NCBI GenBank assembly: GCA_934385225.1
Contig: CAKRPQ010000002.1
Coordinates: forward strand, 1-64,000
Reading direction: 5' to 3'
Source of the DNA: an uncultured Eubacteriales bacterium
GTDB lineage: Bacteria > Bacillota > Clostridia > Oscillospirales > CAG-272
Length of the DNA: 64,000 bases
The notes under the pieces were generated by a model. It made no database searches. It was not told the origin of the DNA and saw only the letters and a list, made by a program, of their open reading frames with translations. The position numbers were made by a program, and so were the translations under genes. Shown here piece after piece: positions 26,495 through 35,019 of this stretch. Numbering within the stretch: the stretch's first letter is position 1; every line of letters starts with the position of its first letter.

Positions 26495-28783
26495 ATGAGC
26501 ATGGAAACAGAGGAATACAGCCGAAAAATCGAAGATGTCGTTTCAGACCCCGAATACAAGCCTCTGCGTCCGGAGGAGCTGATGGGACGTATTTCCGTCA
26601 ATGACGGTGACGAAAGAGCGTTTTCGGGCATACTGCGCGCACTCGAAAAAACGGGGAAAATAGCCTTTACAAAGCGCGGAAAGGTCACATCGGCGGCAGG
26701 CGCGGGGCTTATCGCGGGCGTTTATCACGGAACGTCGAAAACATTCGGTTTTGTGACGCCCGACGGCAGCACGGACAAATCGGAGGACGTTTTCATTCCG
26801 TCAAAACGCTCGCTTTACGCGCTTGACGGCGACAGAGTGCTTATAAAACTCTTCCCGAAGGACAAAAATCTGACGGGCAGAAAAGAGCATTTCGACAAAA
26901 ACAAATTCCGCCGAGGCAAGGACGGCAAAATGATTCCCGCTCCCAAAAAGAGCGAGGCGGTGCCCGACAAGGGTCCCGAGGGCGAGATCGTGCGCATTCT
27001 TGAAAGAAAACTAGAAAAGGAAAACGTAATCGGCATTTTCTACCGCACGTCCGAGCTGCGCGGCAAAAAAATAAGATACACGGCATGGGTCGAACCGTCC
27101 TCAAAGAGGCTCCCCTACTCCGTATTCGTTGACGCGCGCCGTGCCGAGGAACTCGGCGTAAATATCGGCGACAAGGTCGAAGTGAAAGTCACGAAATTTC
27201 CGAGCGATACGGGCGATCTTTCGGGCGAGATAATAAACACTTTCGGCGATTCGCGCTCAAAAGAGGCAAACTACGCCGCCATTCTCGCCGAAAACGGAAT
27301 TGAGACCGAATTTCCCGAAGACGTTCTCGCCGAGGCTGAAAAATCGTCGGAGAGGGTACTCAAAACGGACGGCAGGCGCGATCTGCGCGACAAAATAATA
27401 TTCACCATCGACGGCGAGGACGCAAAGGATCTTGACGACGCGATCTCGCTCGACAAGACAGAAAACGGCTACATTTTGGGCGTTCACATCGCCGACGTTT
27501 CGGAGTACGTCACCGCGGGAAGTCTGACGGACGCAGACGCGATGTCGCGCGGAACAAGCGTATATTTTGCCGACAAGGTCGTTCCGATGCTACCGAAGTG
27601 CCTCTCAAACGGTTCGTGTTCCCTTGGCGGCGGTCTTGAAAGGTATGCCCTTTCGGCTTTTATGACGCTCGACAAAAGCGGAAACATTCTTGAAACCGAG
27701 CTCTGCGAAAGCATTATAAAATCGCGCGTCCGCGGCGTTTACAGCGAGATAAACGACATTTTTGAGAACGGCGAAAAATCGGAATTTGCCGAAAAATACC
27801 GCGCCGTGCTTCCGTCTCTTTCCGAAATGCACGATCTTTACAAAATACTGAAACAGCGTTCGGACGCGCGCGGCGCGCTCGAACTTGACACGCTCGAAGC
27901 GAAGATAATTGTAAACGAAAAGGGCGAACCCGTCGATATCGTCGCGCGCGAAAGAGGCGACGCGGAAATGATGATAGAGCAGTTCATGCTCTGCGCGAAC
28001 GAGGGTGTTGCAACGTATTTAACGAATATGTCAATGCCGTGCGTTTACCGTATCCACGAAATGCCGACACCCGAAAAGGTCGAAAACTTCGCCGCTTTTG
28101 CGCGCGGCGTCGGGCTTGACACACGTCCGCTGCACGCAAAGAAACTCTTCCCGTCGGCGTTCACGGCGATAATGAATGAGGCAAAGGAAAAGGGCATAAG
28201 CGGCGTAGTCTCAAACGTGATGCTCCGCGCTATGATGAAGGCAAAATATTCAGCCGTTCCGTCCCCTCATTTCGGGCTTTCGATAGACCTCTACTGCCAC
28301 TTCACCTCTCCTATCCGCCGCTACCCCGACCTCTCGGTTCACAGAATAGTAAAAACCGTTCTGCGCGGCGAAATGACGGGCGCAAAGCTCTCTGAGCTTT
28401 CAAAGTTTGCCGAGGAATCGGCACAGAAATCGAGCGAAAACGAACTCCGTGCACTCTCGGCAGAACGCGGAATAGAAGATCTCTACAAGGTCATTTTTAT
28501 GCAGGATAAGATCGGCATGACCTTCCCCGCGGTCATAAGCTCTGTCACATCGTTCGGAATTTTTGCCGAGCTTCCGAACACAATAGAGGGTATGATACCC
28601 GTGGAGACGCTCGACGGAATCTTTACGCTCGACGAGAAAAACTACGTCCTTGCCTGCGGCAAAAGTGCATACCGCATAGGGCAGAATATAAATGTCACCG
28701 TTTTAGGCACCGATATATCGACGGGCAGGATCACATTCGGTCTTGCGGACGGCGGCACGGGCGCGGAAGAGGCGGAAAATTGA
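26495..28783 (+). CDS. rnr: Ribonuclease R
   Basis: A processive 3'-5' exoribonuclease able to digest structured RNA. The 762-residue protein has a cold-shock-like domain (TSKTFGFVTPDG near 82), the RNB catalytic domain with the metal ligands in FTIDGEDAKDLDDAISLD near 300, HFTSPIRRYPDL, and a C-terminal S1 domain (FPAVISSVTSFGIFAEL). The start at 26495 has GAGAGG upstream. An in-frame start ten codons earlier would lie at the promoter's transcription start. Between the cold-shock domains the region is rich in lysine. The stop overlaps the start of recG. Confidence 0.96.
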   Translation: MSMETEEYSRKIEDVVSDPEYKPLRPEELMGRISVNDGDERAFSGILRALEKTGKIAFTKRGKVTSAAGAGLIAGVYHGTSKTFGFVTPDGSTDKSEDVFIPSKRSLYALDGDRVLIKLFPKDKNLTGRKEHFDKNKFRRGKDGKMIPAPKKSEAVPDKGPEGEIVRILERKLEKENVIGIFYRTSELRGKKIRYTAWVEPSSKRLPYSVFVDARRAEELGVNIGDKVEVKVTKFPSDTGDLSGEIINTFGDSRSKEANYAAILAENGIETEFPEDVLAEAEKSSERVLKTDGRRDLRDKIIFTIDGEDAKDLDDAISLDKTENGYILGVHIADVSEYVTAGSLTDADAMSRGTSVYFADKVVPMLPKCLSNGSCSLGGGLERYALSAFMTLDKSGNILETELCESIIKSRVRGVYSEINDIFENGEKSEFAEKYRAVLPSLSEMHDLYKILKQRSDARGALELDTLEAKIIVNEKGEPVDIVARERGDAEMMIEQFMLCANEGVATYLTNMSMPCVYRIHEMPTPEKVENFAAFARGVGLDTRPLHAKKLFPSAFTAIMNEAKEKGISGVVSNVMLRAMMKAKYSAVPSPHFGLSIDLYCHFTSPIRRYPDLSVHRIVKTVLRGEMTGAKLSELSKFAEESAQKSSENELRALSAERGIEDLYKVIFMQDKIGMTFPAVISSVTSFGIFAELPNTIEGMIPVETLDGIFTLDEKNYVLACGKSAYRIGQNINVTVLGTDISTGRITFGLADGGTGAEEAEN

Positions 28784-30936
28784 GTAATTCAACTCTTCCC
28801 GTAACGGCGGTAAAGGGCGTCGGCAAGGCGCGCGCGTCAGCCCTTTCGGCACTCGGAATAGAGAGCGTAGGCGACCTTGTCACGTTCTATCCGAGAGCCT
28901 ACGAGTACCGCGGGAACGTGAAAACACTCGACGCGGCAACGGACGGCGAAAAACAGTCGGTCGTGCTTACCGTTGCCACCGAGCCGAAAGTGACGCTCAT
29001 AAGGCGCGGAATGTCGCTGCTCAAATTCAGAGCCTACGACGAGAGCGGAAGTGCCGAGATCATATATTTCAATCAGGATTATATGAAAGACCGCTTTGCG
29101 CTCGGCGAAACCTACCGATTTTTCGGAAAGGTCGAAAAAAAAGGGAATGTCCGCGGAAAAGAGAAGATTTCAATGCCGTCGCCCGCCGCCGAAAAAGTCG
29201 AGACGACGGCGGACGCGCTTCCGCCTCTTACGCCCGTCTACCGCCTCACGGCGGGACTTACGCAGAACGCTTTAAACGGCTATGTAAAAACAGCGCTCGC
29301 GCTTTGCGAAAACGACCGCACGGACGAAATTCTGCCGGCGGAAACCGTTCTCGACGAAAATTTATGCACTCACGCCTATGCAATAAGGAACATACACGCG
29401 CCGGAGAGCGGCGAAGCTCTCGCGGCGGCAAAAAAACGACTTATTTTTGAAGAATTTTTCCTTTTTGCGCTCGGAAGCAGGTTAAGCCTGTCCGCAGCAA
29501 GGGAAAGCGGCGCGCCCGTATGCGCTTCGGGCGACCTTTCGGAGCTTACGTCGCTTCTCCCCTACTCGCTCACACGCTCGCAGGAGAAGGTCATACGCGA
29601 GATAAAGGACGATATGGCAAAAAGTGTGCCGATGCACCGCCTCGTTTGCGGCGACGTCGGTTCGGGAAAGACGATCTGCGCATTTGCGGCGCTTTTCGCC
29701 GCGGCAAGAAGCGGCAAACAGGCAGCTCTGATGGTACCGACGGAAATCCTCGCGACGCAGCACTACACCGAGCTTGAAGTGCTTTTCGCAAAACTCGGAA
29801 TAAGGGTTTCTTTTCTTTCGGGATCGCTCACGGCGGCAAAAAAGAGGCATATAAAAGAGCTTCTTGCCTCGCACGAAACCGATATTGTCGTCGGAACTCA
29901 CGCGCTAATAACGGAAAACGTGGAATTTGCCGATCTCGGACTTGTCGTGACGGACGAACAGCACCGTTTCGGTGCGGCACAGCGCGACTCACTTGCGAAA
30001 AAGGGCAACCACGCGCACACGCTCGTTATGAGCGCAACCCCGATACCGCGCTCGCTCGCGATGACGATATACGGCGACCTCGATCTCTCCGTTATCGACG
30101 AAATGCCGAAAGGACGGCAGAAAGTCGACACCTTTGCCGTTGACGAGAGCTACCGCGAAAGGCTGAACGCTTTTATAAGCAAGCTCGTAAACCAGGGCGG
30201 GCAGGTCTATGTCGTATGCCCCGCCGTCGAAGACGCATCGGGCGACGCGGACGGCGACGAGAACTCGGAAATAGATATGCGCCTTATCGGCGAGGGTGTT
30301 TTCAGATTCGATTCGGAAGGCGAATGCGCCCCGCCGCCGCTGAAATCTGCGGTCGAATATTCAAAAAAACTCGCCGCTTCGCTTCCCGACTGCCGCGTCG
30401 CGCTCGTTCACGGAAAAATGAAGTCCCGCGAAAAAGACGACGTTATGAACCGTTTTGCGAAGGGCGATATAGACGTTCTCGTTTCAACGACCGTAATAGA
30501 GGTCGGCGTAAACGTTCCGAACGCCTGTCTTATGATAGTCGAAAACGCCGAAAGATTCGGACTTTCGCAACTTCACCAGCTCCGCGGAAGAGTAGGCAGA
30601 GGCGCAAGAAAATCATACTGCGTTCTCGTCTCGGACTCTGTCTCAAAAGCGGCAAGAGAACGAATAGACATCATCAAAAGCACGTCAGACGGCTTTGTGA
30701 TTGCGGACAAGGATCTTGCCATGCGAGGTCCCGGCGATTTTATCGGAAGTGCCGACGGAATACGCCAGAGCGGCGCACTCCGCTTCCGCCTTGCCGATAT
30801 GTGCAGCGACGCGGAACTTCTCACCCGCTCGTTTAACGCCGCAAAAGCACTGCTTGCCGCCGATCCGAACCTCGAAAAGCACTCATCTTTGCGTGAGGCG
30901 GCGGAAAAATTCGTCGGAAGCGCAAAAGTATGTTAG
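28780..30936 (+). CDS. recG: ATP-dependent DNA helicase RecG
   Basis: RecG remodels stalled replication forks and Holliday junctions. The 718-residue protein has the N-terminal wedge domain, opening with TAVKGVGKARASALSALGI, and the helicase core with GDVGSGKT near residue 292, DEQHRFGAAQRD, SATPIPRSLA and QLRGRVGRG. It starts with TTG inside the TTGA overlap with the rnr stop codon, so it is translationally coupled. Length is slightly above the usual 680, because of an extended acidic loop near residue 490 (SGDADGDENSEIDM). Confidence 0.97.
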   Translation: MSNSTLPVTAVKGVGKARASALSALGIESVGDLVTFYPRAYEYRGNVKTLDAATDGEKQSVVLTVATEPKVTLIRRGMSLLKFRAYDESGSAEIIYFNQDYMKDRFALGETYRFFGKVEKKGNVRGKEKISMPSPAAEKVETTADALPPLTPVYRLTAGLTQNALNGYVKTALALCENDRTDEILPAETVLDENLCTHAYAIRNIHAPESGEALAAAKKRLIFEEFFLFALGSRLSLSAARESGAPVCASGDLSELTSLLPYSLTRSQEKVIREIKDDMAKSVPMHRLVCGDVGSGKTICAFAALFAAARSGKQAALMVPTEILATQHYTELEVLFAKLGIRVSFLSGSLTAAKKRHIKELLASHETDIVVGTHALITENVEFADLGLVVTDEQHRFGAAQRDSLAKKGNHAHTLVMSATPIPRSLAMTIYGDLDLSVIDEMPKGRQKVDTFAVDESYRERLNAFISKLVNQGGQVYVVCPAVEDASGDADGDENSEIDMRLIGEGVFRFDSEGECAPPPLKSAVEYSKKLAASLPDCRVALVHGKMKSREKDDVMNRFAKGDIDVLVSTTVIEVGVNVPNACLMIVENAERFGLSQLHQLRGRVGRGARKSYCVLVSDSVSKAARERIDIIKSTSDGFVIADKDLAMRGPGDFIGSADGIRQSGALRFRLADMCSDAELLTRSFNAAKALLAADPNLEKHSSLREAAEKFVGSAKVC

Positions 30937-30944
30937 AAAATTAA

Positions 30945-30990
30945 AATAAGGTGTTCCAAAACTTGTTTGGAGTTTTGGAACACCCTTATT
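30945..30990. terminator. Bidirectional terminator between recG and the AraC gene
   Basis: A long stem of about 19 pairs with one bulged C (30945-30963 with 30971-30990), T run after it on the plus strand. The AraC stop codon at 30986-30988 is inside the hairpin. Confidence 0.85.
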
Positions 30991-31780
30991 TTTTTCTGTA
31001 TTCCGACGGTGACATTCCCATTATCTGTCTGAAATAACGCGAGAAATTACTGAGATCGCCTATTCCGCACATCTCGGCAACCTCCGCGACGGTATAATCC
31101 GACGCGGAAAGCAGTTCGCAGGCATACGAGATACGGCAGAGGAGCTGATATCTTTTGAGGCTGTACCCTGTTATTTCCTTAAAAATATGCGCAAGATAGA
31201 AGCGGCTCACATAGTGCTTTGCGGCAAGCGAATCAAGGTCAAGGCGCATTTGAAGATCGCTTTCAAGCTCCGTTCTGACAAGTGCCGTTATCGCCTCGGC
31301 GTTTCCGCTTTTCTCGGAAAAAGCGGCGGGAAAATTTCTTTTAAGCAGACTGAGAAGTGCCGTGAGCCATATCCGCACCTCGCCCGCACCGCCGTCAAAG
31401 GACGAAGCGAACTGTCTGAAAACAACATCAAATTCGTTTCCTATCCTCCCGATTCCGACAGCGTGCTTAAAACCGACCGAATGTATCGAAAACACCGTGC
31501 AAAGCGACGGGGTTTCGGAGAGAAGCGCGTCGGTTTTTCTCGGATCAAGTGTCACGACATACCTCCCGTACTCATCCGACGTTCCTCTTATCGTGTGCGG
31601 TTCGTAGTTACTGATGAATATTACGCAGGGCGCGTCGCATGAGCCTTTGTTTCCCGCTATCTCGTATTCGACGCCTCCGCGCGTCACATATATCATTTGG
31701 TAAACGTTGTGTTTATGCCTCTTTGCCGCCGAAACCGACAAGCCGTCCGAAAACGTACATTCTCCTATCGTGTTCTTCAA
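30986..31780 (-). CDS. AraC family transcriptional regulator (divergent from the oxidoreductase operon)
   Basis: A 264-residue regulator with an N-terminal cupin-like ligand domain (KRHKHNVYQMIYVTRGGVEYE) and a C-terminal double helix-turn-helix (LDLDSLAAKHYVSRFYLAHI, then YTVAEVAEMCGIGDLSNFSR) ending in GMSPSEYRKK. It is divergent from the five-gene operon at 31988-38694 and is therefore its probable regulator. The inducer is unknown, but the cupin type suits a sugar or small carboxylate. It has its own consensus promoter. Confidence 0.92.
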   Translation of the reverse strand: MKNTIGECTFSDGLSVSAAKRHKHNVYQMIYVTRGGVEYEIAGNKGSCDAPCVIFISNYEPHTIRGTSDEYGRYVVTLDPRKTDALLSETPSLCTVFSIHSVGFKHAVGIGRIGNEFDVVFRQFASSFDGGAGEVRIWLTALLSLLKRNFPAAFSEKSGNAEAITALVRTELESDLQMRLDLDSLAAKHYVSRFYLAHIFKEITGYSLKRYQLLCRISYACELLSASDYTVAEVAEMCGIGDLSNFSRYFRQIMGMSPSEYRKK

Positions 31781-31823
31781 CGCTTCCTCACCCCGATATT
31801 CCCGTAATTTATAAGTTTTATAT

Positions 31824-31853
31824 ATTATACCCCCGCCAACGTGCCTTTGTCAA
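31824..31853 (-). promoter_or_regulatory. Promoter of the AraC gene
   Basis: On the minus strand TTGACA (31853-31848), 18 nt, TATAAT (31829-31824). Confidence 0.75.
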
Positions 31854-31888
31854 CAAGGAATGTGGCAAAGCGCATATTATTATGTAAG

Positions 31889-31966
31889 AGTTGCTGTATT
31901 TTCTTTTACTCGGCAACTTCAACACTTCAATTCCGCAAAAATTAAAGTTATACTTTATTCAAATAA
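31889..31966 (+). promoter_or_regulatory. Putative AraC-controlled promoter region of the oxidoreductase operon
   Basis: A weak promoter with TATACT at about 31950-31955 and no good -35 box, as expected of an activator-dependent promoter. Upstream lie AGTTGC and GCAACT arms (31889-31894 and 31913-31918) and a short repeat of ACTTCAA. These could be activator sites. I cannot tell which is bound. Confidence 0.35.
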
Positions 31967-31987
31967 AAAAACGAGGTGTTTATCGCT

Positions 31988-32977
31988 ATGGATCGTATTC
32001 TTATCTGCGACGAAGGTTCGGCAAAAGCCGTCTGGTCGCCCGCGCTTCTCAAAAAAGCGGGGCTTGACGGCGTTGTCACAAAAAAAGCCGATATTACAGG
32101 CTGTCCCGAAAAATACAAAAACGTAAAATACATCTTTTCGACGTGGGGAATGGAAAATTTCACCGCAGAGGAAATAAAAAAATATCTGCCGTCGCTCGAA
32201 GCCGTTTTCTACGCAGCGGGAACGGTCAGATATTTTGCGGAGCCTTTCATCGAAAGCGGCGTAAGAGTCTTTTCCGCATGGCAGGCGAACGCAGTTCCTG
32301 TTGCCGAGTTTACGACGGCGCAGATAATTCTCGCGGGCAAAGGCTATTTCCGCTCTGCGCGCGCACTGCACGAGGGCAAAAACAGAAATGACGTTTACTC
32401 CGACTTCAAGGAATACAAAGGCAACTACGACACGACGGTCGGCTTGATCGGCTGCGGCGCGATAGGCACGCTCGTATGCAAAAAGATGCGCGAATACAGC
32501 CTTAAAACGATAGTTTTCGACCCGTTCCTCTCGGACGAACGCGCGGCAAAGCTCGGCGCGGAAAAAGTGTCGCTCGAAGAACTTTTCGCTCGCTCCGAGG
32601 TCGTCTCGAACCACCTTGCGAACAACCCGCAGACGGTCGGAATGATCAGGGGAACACACTTTGAAAGTATGAAGAAAAACGCGACGTTCATCAACACAGG
32701 CAGAGGCGCGCAGATAAGAGAAAACGAAATGGCGGAAGTCCTCGTAAAACGTCCCGACATCACCGTTCTTCTCGACGTCACAGACCCCGAACCGCCCGCA
32801 GAAAATTCGCCGCTAAACACGCTTCCGAACGTATTTCTCTCGCCTCACATTGCGGGAAGTTCGGGGCTTGAATGTCACCGAATGGCCGAATATATGGTAA
32901 ACGAGCTCGAAAAGTACGAAAAAGGCGAGGCACTCACGATGCTCGTAACAAAAGAGATGTTAAAAACAATGGCATAA
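31988..32977 (+). CDS. D-isomer-specific 2-hydroxyacid dehydrogenase family protein
   Basis: A 329-residue NAD(P)-dependent dehydrogenase of the phosphoglycerate dehydrogenase fold. The Rossmann turn is GLIGCGAIGTLVCKK near residue 158, followed by the NHLANNPQTVGMI and INTGRGAQIRENEM segments and the C-terminal LSPHIAGSSG with the catalytic histidine. The conserved arginine and glutamate positions appear retained. GTG at 31976 could also open the frame but overlaps the GAGG ribosome binding site, so ATG 31988 is preferred. The substrate is unknown. It is the first gene of the operon. Confidence 0.88.
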   Translation: MDRILICDEGSAKAVWSPALLKKAGLDGVVTKKADITGCPEKYKNVKYIFSTWGMENFTAEEIKKYLPSLEAVFYAAGTVRYFAEPFIESGVRVFSAWQANAVPVAEFTTAQIILAGKGYFRSARALHEGKNRNDVYSDFKEYKGNYDTTVGLIGCGAIGTLVCKKMREYSLKTIVFDPFLSDERAAKLGAEKVSLEELFARSEVVSNHLANNPQTVGMIRGTHFESMKKNATFINTGRGAQIRENEMAEVLVKRPDITVLLDVTDPEPPAENSPLNTLPNVFLSPHIAGSSGLECHRMAEYMVNELEKYEKGEALTMLVTKEMLKTMA

Positions 32978-32989
32978 GAGGAGATAAAA

Positions 32990-34270
32990 ATGTTCAGAAA
33001 ACCGAAAACAAGAGAGGAACTCCCGTCATCTCTGCCGTATTCCGAGAACGTGTCCGTTCTCGGCACCAAAATCAGAATCGGCGCGCACGTAGCTCAGAAC
33101 AGGATAGTCTATCAGCCGATGGAAGGCTGCGACGGCACGGCGACGGGCGAGCCGGGCGAACTTACAAAACGCAGATACAGACGTTTTGCCGCAGGCGGTG
33201 CGGGACTTATATGGTTCGAAGCGACGGCTATACTCCCCGAAGCGCGCGCAAATCCGCGCCAGATGTGGCTTCACGAAGAAAACATCGACGCCTTTAAGGC
33301 GGAGGTTGACGAAATAAAAAGCGTCTGCATGAAAGAAAACGGTTTTGAGCCTCTTGTCGTCTGCCAGCTGACCCATTCGGGCAGGCACTCGAAACCGCAC
33401 GGGTATCCCGAACCGCTCATCGCCGTAAACAAGCCTATCTTTGAGAGTGCGGGTGCACTCGGTGCGGACAGGATCCTTTCCGACTACTATCTCGATGCGC
33501 TCCCAGAAAGGTACGCAAAAGTCGCGCTCCTTGCCGAGAAAGCGGGCTTTGACGGCGTTGACGTAAAGGCGTGCCACGGGTATCTTATGAACGAGCTCAT
33601 CTCGGCTTTTGAGCGCAAAGGCAAGTACGGCGGTTCTTTCGAGAACAGAACAAGGCTCTTTTACGACTCCGTAAAGGCGGTAAAAAGCGCTGTGAACGCA
33701 AAGACAACTGTCGCCTCGCGCTTCAACGTTTACGACGGCTACCCGTACCCCTACGGTCTCGGCGATTCGGGCAAGGCGGGCATTCCCGACTACACGGACG
33801 CTCTCCGTTTTGCGGCGGACATCAAAAAAATAGGCGTTGATCTCTTCAACGTGACGATGGGCAACCCGTATTACAACAACGAGGCAAACCGCCCGACCGT
33901 TTTCGCAAAGGAAGTATCGCCCGAAGAAAGCACCGTCAGACTTATTAAAGGCGCGGAGACGATTTTCGGCGCAAACCACGGCGTTCCTCTCGTTTCGACG
34001 GGCTGGACGTACCTCGGCTCCCTTGCCGCAAATGTGGCTGCGGGCGCTGTCAAGGCGGGAATGTTCGACCTCATCGGTTTCGGCAGGCAGAGTTTCTCTT
34101 ATCCCGATCTTGCACGCGACATCGTGAGAAACGGCGGAATGAAAAGCGACAGGCTCTGTCAAACCTGCGGCAAATGCACCGAGCTTATGCGGGCGGGAAG
34201 CACACCCGGCTGCGTAATCTACGACAAAGACGTGTATCTTGAACTTTATAAAGAAAAGGTGAAAAAATAA
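32990..34270 (+). CDS. Old-yellow-enzyme-type NADH:flavin oxidoreductase with a C-terminal cysteine cluster
   Basis: A 426-residue TIM-barrel FMN enzyme of the family that includes 2,4-dienoyl-CoA reductase and BaiCD. It has YQPMEGCDGTATG near residue 40, CQLTHSGRHSKPHG near 125, KACHGYLMNELIS near 192 and FENRTRLFYDSVKA. The C-terminal CQTCGKC with a last cysteine at 408 gives C390, C393, C396 and C408, a spacing like the [4Fe-4S] ligands of that class, but the usual C-terminal FAD/NAD(P) domains are absent. Substrate unknown. It has an AGAGGAG site. Confidence 0.87.
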   Translation: MFRKPKTREELPSSLPYSENVSVLGTKIRIGAHVAQNRIVYQPMEGCDGTATGEPGELTKRRYRRFAAGGAGLIWFEATAILPEARANPRQMWLHEENIDAFKAEVDEIKSVCMKENGFEPLVVCQLTHSGRHSKPHGYPEPLIAVNKPIFESAGALGADRILSDYYLDALPERYAKVALLAEKAGFDGVDVKACHGYLMNELISAFERKGKYGGSFENRTRLFYDSVKAVKSAVNAKTTVASRFNVYDGYPYPYGLGDSGKAGIPDYTDALRFAADIKKIGVDLFNVTMGNPYYNNEANRPTVFAKEVSPEESTVRLIKGAETIFGANHGVPLVSTGWTYLGSLAANVAAGAVKAGMFDLIGFGRQSFSYPDLARDIVRNGGMKSDRLCQTCGKCTELMRAGSTPGCVIYDKDVYLELYKEKVKK

Positions 34271-34271
34271 T

Positions 34272-35015
34272 ATGAAAACTGCAATAGTAACTGGCGTTCT
34301 CGGCGGAATAGGCAAGGCGTCGGCACTTAAACTTCTCGGTGCGGGATTCCGCGTCGTCGGTATGGACGTCCTCTCCGAAATAAACTCGGACGACCTCAAA
34401 AACGAAAACTTTACATACATCTGCGGCAACCTTGCGTCGGACAGCGACAGAAAAGCACTCGTAAACACCGCCTCGGAAAAAGGCACTCTTACCGTTCTTA
34501 TGAACGTTGCGGGCGTTGCGCCGAAAGTGCGTGCCGATATACTCGATATGACCGAGGAAAGCTACGACAGGGTCATGGAAATAAACACAAAAGGTACAAT
34601 GTTCCTTACGCAGGCGGCGGCAAAGAAAATGCTTGAAACAGGAAACGGCGACGGCGTCCGCGGTTACATCGTGAATATCTCGTCCTGCTCCGCGTACACA
34701 AGCTCCGTGAGCCGCGGCGAATATTGCATTTCAAAAGCGGGCGTTTCGATGATAACAAAACTCTTTGCCGACAGGCTCGCGCCCGAAGGCATACTTGTAA
34801 ACGAGATATGCCCCGGTATAATCGCAACGGGAATGACCGAGACTGTAAAAGAAAAATACGACCGTCTCATTGCGGGCGGACTTGTCCCCGAGGGACGCTG
34901 GGGGCTGCCAGAAGACGTAGCAAAAGCCGCGCTCGCTCTCTGCGACGGTACGCTCGGCTACACTACGGGACAGTCGATAATAGTCGACGGCGGAATGCAC
35001 ATAAGAAGGCTCTGA
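34272..35015 (+). CDS. Short-chain dehydrogenase/reductase
   Basis: A 247-residue classical SDR with the cofactor motif TGVLGGIGKASALKL at the N-terminus, NVAG near residue 78, the catalytic serine in NISSCSAY and the YCISK tyrosine-lysine pair near residue 155. The C-terminal TGQSIIVDGGMHI is typical. It would oxidise or reduce a hydroxyl group with NAD(P). Its start is one base after the stop of the flavin oxidoreductase gene, so the two are coupled. Substrate is not deducible. Confidence 0.92.
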   Translation: MKTAIVTGVLGGIGKASALKLLGAGFRVVGMDVLSEINSDDLKNENFTYICGNLASDSDRKALVNTASEKGTLTVLMNVAGVAPKVRADILDMTEESYDRVMEINTKGTMFLTQAAAKKMLETGNGDGVRGYIVNISSCSAYTSSVSRGEYCISKAGVSMITKLFADRLAPEGILVNEICPGIIATGMTETVKEKYDRLIAGGLVPEGRWGLPEDVAKAALALCDGTLGYTTGQSIIVDGGMHIRRL

Positions 35016-35019
35016 AAAT

